A stretch of 64,000 nt of DNA, from the NCBI GenBank assembly GCA_021904315.1, contig CM038912.1, forward strand, positions 10,565,061-10,629,060, read 5' to 3'. The notes under the pieces are model-generated. The model did not search any database, was not told the DNA's origin, and saw only the letters and a program-made list of their open reading frames with translations. This document shows, one piece after another, positions 37,405-48,855 of this stretch; the stretch's first letter is position 1, and each line of letters starts with the position of its first letter. The position numbers were made by a program, and so were the translations under genes. The DNA comes from Sphagnum magellanicum (lineage: Eukaryota > Streptophyta > Sphagnopsida > Sphagnales > Sphagnaceae).

Positions 37405-37533
37405 TTAAAAAAAAGACACTATGGAGCTCTATTTTGAAGTATAGAGGTCCTTCCCTTTGGCCCAGCTATATAGGTGAAAGGAGGACAATATTTGCCAAAG
37501 CACATGGGATAGAAGTGAGGTGTTATTTGGTAC
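37405..37533 (-). repeat. Right arm of the large imperfect inverted repeat
   Basis: AGAGGTCCTTCCCTTTGGCC, then CTATATAGG (37466-37474), GGAGGACAATATTTGCCAAA, GCACATGGGATAGAAG. Each block has its counterpart in the reverse complement of the left arm. About 300 bases separate the arms. Confidence 0.65.
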
Positions 37534-37713
37534 TCTTTACGGAACATGTCATACCCCCCCCCTTCAAGGGAGACTCCTTTGCACCATGACATGACTTCTC
37601 ATTGGTTGGATGGAAATTATATTCCTAAAATTGGCAGCTAATTTTAATAGCCCTTCCTAAGAACACCCTAACTATTGAGCTTGGATTGTAGCCAAACTTT
37701 TTCCTTTTCACAA

Positions 37714-37845
37714 AATTCGCTTGCATGCATTTTTTTCAAACAACGTTTTTCCAATGTTTGCATGCATTGGGTCCTACCATGCATGCACAAATTCCCTTGC
37801 ATGCATTTTTGCCCGCAATGTTTGCATGCATAGGGTCCTACCATC
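37714..37845 (+). repeat. 64- to 77-bp duplicated unit rich in CATGCA
   Basis: AATGTTTGCATGCATNGGGT then CCTACCAT occurs at 37753 and 37817. TTGCATGCATTTTT occurs at 37721 and 37798. Five CATGCA words lie in about 110 bases. CATGCA is the core of the plant RY element, but here it is simply part of the duplicated unit. Confidence 0.75.
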
Positions 37846-37964
37846 AAACCTTTGCTTTTAGGGCTACAATTGCAATCCGGTTGCAAGCCCACTTGGACAT
37901 TAGAAAAACTCAGATTGGTGGAAACATGGTGAGGAGCTCCTCTAGCACTAGACCCAACAAGTAA

Positions 37965-38520
37965 ATTATGTACATATTCAATGTAAACACTCCCAACTTT
38001 GCCAAATCAAAGCAACCGACATGTGGTCATTGCTAATAAAGACCCCCCCAAAAAAATTAAATTAAATTAAATTAATCTTATCACCAACATAATCCAACAA
38101 CAAAAACTTCCTTCAAGAGGCAAATTACAATACTTGGACCAGTAAAATAGCCAATCACAATGTTTAATCAGTCTCCATGTAATTATGACATCATAAAAAA
38201 CATTTTGGATATACAATGATTAAACATTGTATACAATATAATTATTTTCAGACATGTTGAAAAAATCCAAAAACATCAAATAACAAAAAACAGTGGAGAT
38301 ATTGAATTTTTCAGAATATTCTATTGGTTGAAATTCAAAATTCAAATTAATTAATTATTTGACAAACATGTGTTGAAGCTATCAATGTACTAGAGTAATT
38401 GATATGTTTTAATGATTGAATTTTGTCACATGAATGTTTGAATACTGGAGTCTTCTGGTGTAAGGAATATTTATTAGTACCTATTACTAAAGTATAGTTC
38501 ACATATGCAAGTGAAGGACT

Positions 38521-38556
<36 letters not shown>

Positions 38557-38815
38557 TATTTCTAGTTAAAGGTTAAGGACTTTTAGGGTTAGGTTAGTTG
38601 TTGTTTTAGGTCAACTTTTTAAATTAGCTATCATCACAATTGTATCATTGCTCACACATAACCCTAATCTTTAACCAAAAACATGTATTTATCTCTATCT
38701 CGTTTTCATGGTTCATGAAAGGTTGACCGTATTACAAGTTCCATTGCTAAAGATAAATCTTGAGATCAACTTAATTTCATTTTTCTCATTTTAAAATTCC
38801 ATTATTTTCTTTCTC
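37965..38815. other. AT-rich spacer before the segmental duplication
   Basis: Contains AAATT pentamers at 38056-38077 and a (TA)n run of about 29 bases at 38524-38552. No gene seen. Confidence 0.6.
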
Positions 38816-41800
38816 AAATCTTTGAGTTTTATAAATTTGACAAAAATTGAAAAAAAACTTATCACTAAGATTTTCACTGAAACTAACCTTGTGAATAACA
38901 TGCCATGTGTACATGCCACATAGACAATTTTTTGACATCGTATGTGCAAGTTAAAACAAAGATAGTAATTCATGTTGTTACTTGTGATATTACTTCTATG
39001 TGTGAATGACACTTCAAAAAAGACCGTGTCATATGTGTGTAGTTGTTCAATTTGTAAATGATTGCAACTTCTTTCTCTCTCTCCCCAACATTCTAGACAT
39101 AACCACTATTCATGAAGGCCCCCTTTCCAAAAGAGGAGTTTTGTGCCCAGTTCACTTGCTCTTTCAGAGGATCCCTATATTTAGTCTTATTGTGGCATTC
39201 ATCAACATACCTTGAATTTGCATTTTTTAAAAAGAATTTCAAAAAAATAGAGTTTGATTAACATTTTTCTATGCTTTGTCCCCCCCCAAAACTCTTTGTC
39301 CCTTCTTAATGGCCATATTAAGCCCAACAAATGTTAGATTTAAACTCAGAAGCCCCAATTTAGTCTACGCATGGGATATTTGTAATATTTAGAAATAATT
39401 TAAATGAATTTTGGGATTTTTACTATGGTACCAACATGGATGCCTGTTCACCTTGGCCAAGTCTCCCCCTTTTGGATTTAACCTTGGTGGAAATTTATGA
39501 GTTGTTTAGTTTATTTAATAAGTTTCATTGTTAAGCATTTGCACTTATAAACTTGGGTCCAAATCCAATGGAGATCCTTTTGGAGTGCAACTATCTTGGA
39601 CCCATAGCATAACTTTTGTTTTGGCCAATATTTTGAAAATTTCACCAACCTGGTCTAAAAGTTTTTCAAAATTTTGGAAAATTTAAAAATATTTTAATTT
39701 TGTGTGGAAGCCAATCCTGTACTATGGTATGACTACAATCAATTCCCATGATACTTAGGGTAAAAAACAAGCTAGTATTTTCTTCAAATTGATTATAAGG
39801 CTTATTCACAGTTGAGACTCCCATAAAAGATTGTCTTAAAAAAAAGTATTGCATAATTCAATTAGCCTTTTATAATATTTATCGCATCATCATTATACCA
39901 GATTGTTGTACGTTTACAATTACAGTGATTTTATGTGAAATTAAAAAAAATGTGCAAGAATAAATTAGATATTATATATATATATGGGTCCCTCTAAATA
40001 ATCATCAGTTGTCCTAACTACAAATTTAAAAAAAAATAGAAAAGAATGCATTAAATAATGCAATCAACTTTGATAATAATAAAAAAAGAACAAACAATGT
40101 TTGCATCTATGTTTAGTATTATTCATTGGATGCATGTGATTGAATTATAATCATATGAGGATTTTTCATTTGATTAAATTATGAACCACATGAGGCCTTA
40201 GGATTTATAGCCCCAACTACAAGTCACATGTGCAAGAAATAATAATACAAAAAATGAAATCAATTTGTCTATAAAAGCTTTTTTTTTTTTGTGTGTGTTT
40301 CTAAGTTTGATCCAAAGTATTATGCACAACAATGTATGCATGTGAAAAATCAACATCATCATACATATTATTTTAATTTGGACTATTCCATTTCCTTCAT
40401 TTAAATTTGTGTTGTGTAAATTTTATTTTTGATGGATAGTGGGAAATAAATTATGGGGCGCTTCTTCCTAAAAGTGATACCCCAATCTTGAATAAGCCCT
40501 ATTGCATAAATTTAATGCAAAACATCAAGAACCAAGATCTATCCAATTTTAGACTATAACCATTCACAACTTGTATTTGTCAACTCTGAAGCCAAAATTT
40601 TGAGGAATTCGTATTCAAAGTAAAAAACCCAATTAGTTTTTTTTATAAGAAAATTAGCAATTTTTTCCCCTAAATATGTAGAAAGTAACTGTTTTTTAAA
40701 TTCTTTATCACCAAAGTCTCAAAATTAAATCAAATTGCCAAAATTCTACAATCAGGTTTCAAAAGGTAGTCAACAATATAATAGAAGAATACTTTAAAAT
40801 GCTTTTTAGTTTCATGTTTATAGCCCAATTTGGCTAAATCCTTTCTATTATGCATGATCGCCTCTCACTCCGGCTACTTCACAAAAGAAAAGAAAAAGCA
40901 CACTAGACACAATTATCATGCTTGAAGCTATCATGTATCAGCCTCATCTGGTGCGAGCCATCTCAATGTGTATACAAAATTAGAAGGGAAGAAAATTCCA
41001 CTTGTGGGAAATTGTGCTCTCACCTTCTTTTCAGAAAGAAGGTGAGAGCACAATTTCCTGAGCGTGATGGAACTTTCCTGATGTCTTTCCAGTTGTGTCG
41101 CCTGTGTGTGTGAGTGAGTGAGGGCGAAAAGGGTTTAGCGTAGCTTGCAGACTGTGGTGAGGTATTTTGCTTTACGCCCAGTCATTTAATGTCCAATTAA
41201 TGATGAAATAAACCCTGCCAATCATAAATAAACCAAAGCACCGAAAAGAAAAAGGGAGAATACAAGGAACAAAATAAAAGGACTCCACTTCTCGGAGACA
41301 AAAGATTCACCTAAGCGGGTGAGCGACTAAGAGAACATCAAGTTCTCCCAAAAAAACCCCCACACCACTTTCTTTTAGTGAGAAGCATATCAAATAAGGA
41401 AAGTGAAGGACGTCCTAAAAATATGCCTAGCCTAAAAGAACCGTCACCTGCTGCAACAGCACATTTCAAAAGACATCCTTTGTCTATAAAATGCATACAA
41501 AATTGAGAGAAAGGAGGGCTTCCAATTAATTCTCTTGCCAAATGGAGGTGTGCGGTTTATGAACCAGCCAAAAGACTTGTGGATCTGTTAGTTTGTGCAT
41601 CTTTAGGAAGAAAGAAATCACTATGATGATGAAGAAGGTGGTGGTGTCATTCCATGAATGTCACAGAACTTTGGGGGATGTCTTTTGAATAATAGAAATA
41701 GTTCCAGTGAAGAAGGTGAGAGTACAATTATGTGAAAGTGCTAGTGCTCTTCAATGGGGGTCCTATGTGCATGAAAAAAAGACTATCTGGTGGACATTTC

Positions 41801-42600
41801 ACAAGGTGGTTTGATGATTTTACATTGGTTGTTTGATGTTTACTTTTTAAAAGGTCTCTTTGATGTACCACTAGTTTCTTTTTCCTTGTTTGGGGGCAAA
41901 GAGGTCTTTAAGTAAGTTGTTCTGATGGCGTGTGAAGCATGCCTTTTGATAAGATGACACATCCCTTTGTGATAAGATGAAAAATTCCTTTGTGACTTTA
42001 ATTTGACATGTGACGTGCAAAAATTGAATCCCAGGTCGCTTTTGTGCCACACATAATGGCGTGTGCAAAGAAAAAGAATCTGACCCAAGTAAAAAGTCTC
42101 TTAGGGCTCTTTACTATGTATGGTCCCAAAATTTATGCCCCTGCTGTTAGCCTAGGCAAAAAATGGGGATGAACAGTTTTGGAAATAAAAGTCCCAGGGT
42201 TTGTTTTTATTTTACAACTAGGGCTCCAAAGAGGTGCTTCTATTGGGGCAGCCAAAGTGACAATCATCCATAGAAGATGCAGAAAAAACGATAAATAATG
42301 GACAGGAAGATTAGGTCCAATCTGGCTTAAACCAGATATAAAGTACAAATATTTAGTCATCCTTTTATATTTTTGGCTGGTTTTTTCCCCTTTTTTCCCC
42401 TCTCACATCTGGCAATCAAAAACCTTCAAAATCACTACATTAGCAAAATTTCATTAGCATCATTTTAATTTTTAGTTTCGGTTTTAAGCGAAATTCTCGC
42501 CAATTTAAGAAAAAGGCTGGTTGTTGGGTGCTGGAGTAGGGCTTAAAAGGAAATTGCAGTTGGAACTACCCTCACTGTTGGGAGCTGGGGGACGAGCTCA
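38816..42600. other. Upstream spacer of the reductase gene (duplicated)
   Basis: No protein-coding signal; it matches 54674-58430 in unit B. The right half (from about 40860) is less AT-rich and contains a conserved hairpin at 41007-41058. The first 2 kb are typical AT-rich intergenic DNA. At 42107-42247 the two units carry unrelated sequence (61 bases in B at 58023-58083). Confidence 0.6.
41007..41058. repeat. Perfect 24-bp inverted repeat with 4-base loop
   Basis: The arms run 41007-41030 and 41035-41058 (core ATTGTGCTCTCACCTTCTTT and its complement) around TCAG. The unit B copy (56924-56970) keeps a 22-bp perfect stem while its loop has changed. A single-arm relative, GAAGAAGGTGAGAGTACAAT, lies 3' at about 41711 and 57630. 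Confidence 0.9.
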
Positions 42601-42962
42601 ACAGAAATATTGCTCTTAGAGCTTAAACTTGGTAGTGTTGCTCACCTCACAAGTTGTCATGTCATGTTCTCACAAGCCTGAGAAGAACTCTCCAATAGTG
42701 TCGTACTGTAATTCTTGCAACTGTAGTATCACTAGTGCTGCATGTGTTGTGATCATCAGAACTGGGAGCTGAGAATCTCTTGTCTTCATTCAAGATCTCT
42801 CTATATGTCTATTATCTCTCTCCCCTTGCTTCCAGGAGTCGTGAACGTCCAGTAGGTTTGTGCAGTTTAGGACAAAAAGAAACATTAGCCCTGTGAGCTT
42901 GTCACAATCGGGACTTTGACTTACTAAAGCGTTTGTTTGTCGCCAGCGAGATTAAGATCAAG
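42601..42962 (+). promoter_or_regulatory. Probable proximal promoter and 5' leader of the reductase gene
   Basis: This lies immediately upstream of the start codon and is the best conserved part of the whole duplication: only about 9 differences in about 365 bases against 58441-58806. It contains CT-rich runs (TCTATTATCTCTCTCCCCTT at about 42809) of the kind common in plant leaders, and a CTATATGT word at 42801 that could serve as a weak TATA element. The transcription start cannot be placed. CG dinucleotides are retained here. Confidence 0.5.
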
Positions 42963-44149
42963 ATGAGTAACAGAGCAGTTGTGTTGCAGAAGTTGGTTCC
43001 GAATAACCCTGACGCTGGATTAGGGCTGGTTACCAAGCCTGTGCCTAAGGCAGAGCCTGGTCAGGTGGTTGTTCGCCTCATACTACGCGCCCTCAATCCC
43101 ACGGATCTGTTGTCATACCGTTTCGAAGGATACGCACATGCGAAGCCTGGCTCTTTCACTCCAGGGTCCGAAGGTGTTGGAATCGTGCACGATGTGAGAA
43201 ATTCTTTTCATGCGCTTCCAGCTTCCTTTCCTTTGGTTGCACTGAAATTTTCTAGGTTATTATGATCGTACACAGAGCATGACTGTTGCGATTGATTGGT
43301 CTAGTTATCGAGCTCATATCATTGCTGTTTTCAAGTGTGTGTTTGCTTATAAACTGCTTCTGAAAATGCCGGCAGGTAGGAGAGGGAGTGACAACAGTGG
43401 TGAAAGGCCAAAGAGTTGTGCCATTCGTACAAGTTGAGAATCTCGGGAAGGGAGAAGGGACATGGCAAGACTATGTTTCAGTGAGAGCAGATCTTGTATG
43501 GGTTGTACCCGATTCCATTTCAGATGTTGCAGCAGCTCAATTTGTTATCAACCCATGGACAGTACACGGGATGTTAAGCGATCTGAAAATCCCGAAAGGT
43601 GAATACGTCTTACAAACAGCAGCAGGCTCCGCACTCGGCCGTCAATTGATCAAGCTTGCAAAGCATTGGGGCATCAAAACTATCAATGTCGTACGCCGTA
43701 AGGAACAAAAGGCGGAGCTCAAGGCATTGGGTGCAGATGAAGTCATCTCCACAAGTGACGAAGATTTGGCAACAAGAGTGAAAGAGATCACAGGCGGAAA
43801 ACTCGCATACGGGGCTCTTGATGCTGTAGCCGGCGAACTTACAAAACAAGTCGCCGCGAGTGTGCGAGATGGAGGTCAAGTGTTCATCTACGGAGTATTG
43901 GGAGGTTGGGAGTTAACAGTGGGAGTGGGAGATCTCTTCAGAGGTGTTGATTTGACAGCATGGTATCTGTACAAGGAGCTTTCCATCCCGGAGAGAAGAA
44001 GAGTCTTTATTAATGACGTTTCTAAGCTCATTGAAGACAAAATCATTGAGCCTCTTGTGGGTGAGACGTATGATCTTGCTGATTTCCAGCTTGCAATCAA
44101 GAAATCCGAAGAAGTTGGACGAGGAGGAAAGGTATTCCTCAAGAGTTGA
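42963..44149 (+). CDS. Zinc-free MDR-family reductase, enoyl-thioester reductase (MECR/ETR)-like or quinone oxidoreductase-like
   Basis: Two exons, 42963-43193 and 43376-44149, encode 334 residues. The N-terminal GroES-like half has NPTDLL (45-50) and PGSEGVGIV (67-75). The Rossmann half has INPWTVHGML (135-144), the nucleotide-binding turn AAGSALGR (159-166) and NVVRR (181-185), a basic stretch typical of NADPH preference. The C-terminus has GRGGKVFLKS. There is no GHE motif and no cysteine anywhere, so no zinc site. The family reduces 2-enoyl thioesters or quinones with NADPH. ETR-like members act in mitochondrial or other fatty acid synthesis, but no transit peptide is evident here, so a cytosolic location is equally likely. 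The ATG at 42963 is the first in frame and is preserved in unit B. The length fits the family (about 320-375). Its base composition and CG content stand out from the surroundings. Substrate is inferred, not shown. Confidence 0.93.
43194..43375 (+). other. Intron of the reductase gene (182 bp, phase 0)
   Basis: Begins GTGAGA after codon GAT (Asp77) and ends GCCGGCAG before GTA (Val78). Joining gives PGSEGVGIVHD-VGEGVTTVVKG, which restores the conserved GVGxVxxVGxGV pattern of the MDR family. An unspliced reading runs into a stop 24 codons past the donor (TGA at 43263). Confidence 0.93.
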
Positions 44150-44700
44150 AAAACAAACCGTAACATTTTCTCAACGGAACGGAACGGTACAAAATGTTCT
44201 CCAACAACGAACTGAGAGTTCTTACTTGAGGTGAAACTGGTTTGTTGTTTGAGTTTTGTAAATATCAAATTCCATATGGGATTTTAATATCTTTACTATG
44301 AGCTAATATTTTAGGCTTTTGTCTGCTTTTGTTTGTTGGCTCTGCCCCCCCCCCCAAGGGACGAGACAATGCATTGGTGTTAAATTTGGTCTCAAAATTG
44401 ACCCATTGTGGAAGTCACATTTGGAGTAGTATGTGAGCGTGTGATGGATGAGCATGTTCCATGCACTTTACACTAGATTAGGATGTGAAATTCTAATCTA
44501 GTGTAAGGGAAGGTTTTAGTTTGAACCTGCCATAAAGGCCAGAGTTGGTATGTGCAGAGTAGCTTGTTTGTAAAAACATGGTTTTGAATGTTGTTAGTGG
44601 CTTAATGTCACAAAATGTCCAAGTTGTGGTTTGTAGGATTTTGGAGTGGCCCTTGTAGCAACAAGTAATAACATTTTCTCATAAAGAAAGTAATGTATAA
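44150..44700 (+). other. 3' flank and probable 3' untranslated region
   Basis: The stop codon TGA is at 44147-44149. No canonical AATAAA follows within 300 bases. AATATCAAATTCC and TTTTAATATCTTT near 44260-44290 could be weak plant polyadenylation signals. A C run lies at about 44346-44355. Unit B has no counterpart. Confidence 0.4.
44468..44506. repeat. Hairpin with 14-bp perfect arms, 3' of the gene
   Basis: TTACACTAGATTAG and CTAATCTAGTGTAA around an 11-base loop, about 320 bases after the stop codon. It contains CACTAG/CTAGTG words like those at several transposon ends here. It may be a tiny fold-back insertion or a structured 3' end. Confidence 0.8.
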
Positions 44701-45559
44701 ATGCATTATGTGTGTATTTGAAAATTGGTGTGTTCTAAATACGAAGTGCAGGGTAACCCCCAAGGGGGTGTGCAATGCACATTCTCAAAGTCAGATCCTG
44801 CCCTCACTGCAACCGGGGACATACCCACACCTTGGGAATCTCAGCCTGAGGGTGTTATTTGGAATAACTCCTTGCCATTTTCATTACTGTTTTCTCGTGC
44901 TGAGGAATATTTCAGAAAACAAAAACTTTTCATTTTTGTAAAGACCTGGAGGTCTGGTTTCTCCAGTGTATCTAGAGGGGCAGGTTGTAGACTGTAAAAT
45001 CCTTCCAGGCTTTTAAAAAACAGACAGTTTTGCTCCTGGAAGCATTCTGTTTTGGTAAAGCTTGCCATCATTTTTTTAATTTTTAAAAATAAACAAAAAA
45101 ATATGCAAGGTTGCTCTTTACATTCGGTAAAGCATGCAGGTGAGGGCATTACTGAAATCGGGCAGCACTCAGCTGCCACCCTTGTTTTGATAATGCCTTC
45201 GCCCTTGTGCTGTGCCTTACACTAAAAAGGTCCTTGCAAATGGTAGCAAACCATAGTGCTACCATTGGTATGAAAGAACCATGTATCAATAACAATAGGG
45301 CGGTCTTATGCACCTTGTTTTCACTAGTCATGGGAAGATTTTTTAACCACCCATTTTCATTAATGCCTAATTTTAGGGAGAGCTGGTGAATATAGTCGTG
45401 TTTCCAGAGCTCTCTAGCCCATGACGTCATTTATTCATTCAGAGGACACCATTGTTGCCCTGCACCAACTACACCCCCTCCTTCAAACCTTGTCCCTTCA
45501 CTTATTTTTTACTTTAGGATTGAGCACATTTTTGTTTTGGATAGAATTATGTTTGCCCA
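44700..45559. other. Spacer between reductase gene and reverse-transcriptase-like fossil
   Basis: Overlapping frames of 80-112 codons occur on both strands at 44693-45430, none with a known motif. The right part (from 45305) is included in the piece found inverted in unit B, so the fossil's leader may begin here. Confidence 0.45.
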
Positions 45560-47290
45560 AGCCTGAGCTTTTGTTCCCCATTTGTCATCTAGTGAGCTTT
45601 TTGGGATGGTATATGAACATCTTTCAGGATGTTTCATATTAGAAGACCCATCCTCAGGGTTTTCAAAATTATTCCAAATTGTTGCTATTATTGTTCATGA
45701 GGATATCCTTAGGTCGGTGGCCTTAGTGCTAGGGGTTAGTAGATTGTTGGCAATGGCAAAGGACACTAATGGTCTTTGTCTTATTACCATAGGCAAGGTG
45801 TTTCTTCGATTTATTAATCACTCCATTGTCCTACAATTTCGAAGGCCATTCAAGAGCACTTCTCTCCACATCAGTTTGGAGTATTGACCCTTGGAGGCTA
45901 TGAGGCCATCCCTTTTGGCATCCGAACCCTCCTCGACCTACACCTTGATTGGGTCGTGATGCAGGTCAATGTTGAAAATGTTTTTAATAATGTCTCTTGA
46001 ACTACTATTTTTAAAGAATTGTGTGATGTCAAAGGGCCTTTGGTGAACATTATTCCTTTTATCAAGTTGTTTTATCGTGTTCATTCTCCTCTTTCTTACC
46101 AACATGGGCGGCATGTGAAGTAGGGTGACCCTTTAGGAGGTCCTTTATTTGCTTTGGCCCATTATCAAATTATCCTAAAGACCATCGCGTGGGCCCCTAA
46201 TTGTGTCTTTCCATCCTTAACAAATGATATCCACATCGTGGGGCCTATGAGTGAGATTATTTGCGCCTTTGACCACCTTTCGACCCAATTAACCGTAATT
46301 GAGCTTAGGGTCAAAAATGTCAAAGTGTAAGTTTGGAGTCCATTAAGAATCTTTCCAAGCATAGAGATTCTTCAAGGCTGCATTTTGATCATAGATGGTC
46401 TATGCATTTTGAGTGTGCCAATGCATTTTCAGGATTTTGCCATGCATTTTTTGGATGAGGCTTTATCTTAGGACGTGGCGCATATCGACGATCTCTCTCT
46501 CTTGGGAGATGCCTAGGTTGCTTTGGGCATTTTATTTTCGTGTGTAACTTGTCAACCTCCTTATTTCAAATGGACAAACTTTTTTCTTTCTTCCTGTTTC
46601 TTTTGGTAAGTCTTAACGAGAGAGTTATGTAGGTATGTGGGGACATTATAGGTTCAAGATCATGGGAGTTTTTTTAGGGCCCTCAGCGAAGTGTCAAGCT
46701 TGACTACCAATATCTTTTGGTGGTATATGTTTTCTTTCCATGGAGGATTGTGCCCCATCTATATTTTTGGGGAGTTGGGCTTTGGTGGTTCGTTATTTGT
46801 GCTCTAAATTTCAAATCTTCGATACACCCATTTTGGAAAAAAAATATGTTTCTCAGGTTGAGGGGGGCCCACACCTTTTTCAGTCATGTTTACGTGTAGC
46901 GCGAAATGACCTACAACTAGGGAGATGCACCCTTCTTTTAAAAGTCTAACAGTTACTAACACCCCAAGTTTATAAACATTTTTTATGAACATCCACCATG
47001 ACACATCCTTTATGTCTATCTTGGAAGATGACACCATTCCTTAATCATTTAAAGCTTGCATTCGTTCTTCTTTGGGCAAAGGGGCAAGGCTATGGTTGGT
47101 TGCTAGGCCATCTATTTATTCAATTTGCATCACACATTCTACTTTCACCTCAACGTTGCGTTTTTGTTTTGGTTTGATTCAACCCTTGGCATCTAGTCTT
47201 TTCACATGCGAATGTGGACACGGGTTGGATACATTTGGCACTCACTTAGCTTGTTGCCCATTTTGATAAGTTTCTTTGTGACATTTTAAG
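45560..47290 (+). pseudogene. Decayed non-LTR-type reverse-transcriptase-like gene
   Basis: On the + strand, fragments in order read VLGVSRLLAMAKDTNGL (about 45730) and VNVENVFNNV (about 45967), the region of the first catalytic Asp in this class. Then come GDPLGGPLFALAHYQ (about 46121), NDIHIVGPMSEIICAFDHL (about 46222), and a terminal Cys/His box CECGHGLDTFGTHLACCPF ending near 47263. The GDPLGGPLFAL box is typical of non-LTR reverse transcriptases, and the order (VGE-like, DVxNAFN-like, GDPL, YADD-like, zinc box) fits a plant family of such genes. It is broken many times and the catalytic box has decayed. Neither terminal repeats nor a poly(A) tail were found. Part of it (45305-45809) is present again, inverted, in unit B. 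Confidence 0.6.
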
Positions 47291-48855
47291 GTGACATATT
47301 TGCAAAAGTTATTGAAGTTGACATTACCACAAGCCCCACCAGGTTTCTCACACACAAAAATGTACAAAAAATTACAAAACCAAGCATTTCAAGAACTTGG
47401 GGAAATATGAAATACCTTGCTACTTACTACTTTTGCGCAAAATTTAGCATCATCCAATTTTTTTGAGGTTGTTTGATATACGATGAATTTACAAATAACA
47501 TATTACCACTTGCAAAGTGTCATTTCACATATTTGATACTAACAGTAGTGAGGTGGGACATTGTTGATCTAGTATAGAATATGTTTTGCAAGGTTTAATT
47601 ACAAAGCAAATTGTCCACCATTTAAAAAAGGTTGGTGAATCAAAGAATCAAATTTGCTCCAGTGGTTTCTGTACCTGGCCAGCATTGTGGCCTGATCCAG
47701 ACACAATGCCATTCCAATAGATGGTCCATTACAAGGTAACGGATTTTACGGAGGCTTGTTTTAGAGTGTAATTGGTTATTCCCACAGTTGATTCACATCT
47801 CAAGAGTATTCTCCACCCTGGCTATACATTAATACACATTACAAGTGGACCTAATCCCACCAGTGTTCTTTTTTCCAAATTTGAGATGTGGAAATTTTGG
47901 CGAATTTTGCCCCAAAAATAGCAAAATTGGTTGAAATTGCACCAGAAAAACACACATTTCCAAAATTTCCTAGATGTTTGGGTTAAAAAAAACGAAATTT
48001 TGCTCCAAAATGAATTGGCAAGGCAGGCCAATTTGGCTGCCTTAAAGAGTATGAAAAAAGGCTGTACCAAGCCCTGAGCTTAACAATTTGTTCTCCTGGC
48101 ATGGTGATACTTTAAAAGCTTTGCTTTACAATTCAGCCACTTTTTTACTTGTGTGACATAGACAATATAGGCCAGGTAGTGTTTGTATTGTTCAACACGA
48201 ACATGCAAGGCTGACATTAGATGGATGATGTTGAAGATTGCATGCTAGAAGAAGATACATCATTTTCTAGAATAGAAGATTATGCTCGATAATCTACTCA
48301 AATTGCTAATTACAATTATTATGTTCTGTTGTAGAATTTTTACAGGTGCGTGAATGTTATCATAATAACCAATCTACATTTTCATAATATTTGAATGAGA
48401 AAATGAATAATACATGCAAATAGAAATTGAACTAACTGAAATGAATTCCTGAAAGTTATTATTTCCCTATGGAGATGGTGTTATTGTGATCATTTAGGCA
48501 CATATGCATGCCCAATTTCAAAGGGAATTTTGGGAAATTTTCCTTTGTACTTTTGAGTGTGCCTAGTCTCATTAACCTGCCAAGAGCTTAGTTAGAGTGC
48601 ATTCACAAAGTGTACGGCACTCACCAACGTGGCAGATTGCGTAACATTTCATCAACACCTTTTCCTTTCTTAAAAATTCAAGTTTCTTTATGGAAGTCAC
48701 TTAACCGCAAGCCCTCACAGGTTAAGGCATGTTGAAGAGCAATACTAACATGTTGCTTAAAAAATTGAATGCAAAGAACAAGGATAAATGACCTCTAAAA
48801 TGTCAATCATGGAAAAAATGAGCACACTCCTTAATGAAATGATCCATATCCTACA
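47291..48855. other. Intergenic DNA unique to unit A
   Basis: No gene recognised. The composition is mixed, with moderately GC-richer stretches at 47640-47830 and 48080-48200. The 82-codon minus frame at 47822-48070 has no known motif. Absent from unit B. Confidence 0.45.

Noticed and set aside
37721-37832. Cluster of CATGCA words as a seed-type RY promoter element
   Set aside because: They arise from one duplicated unit and no gene lies within 5 kb downstream.
43610-44268. Minus-strand frames of 89 and 126 codons inside the reductase gene
   Set aside because: They are antisense shadows of exon 2, which has clear family motifs on the + strand.
44841-45430. Minus-strand frames of 112 and 93 codons
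   Set aside because: No known motif; the second is antisense to the leader of the reverse-transcriptase-like fossil.
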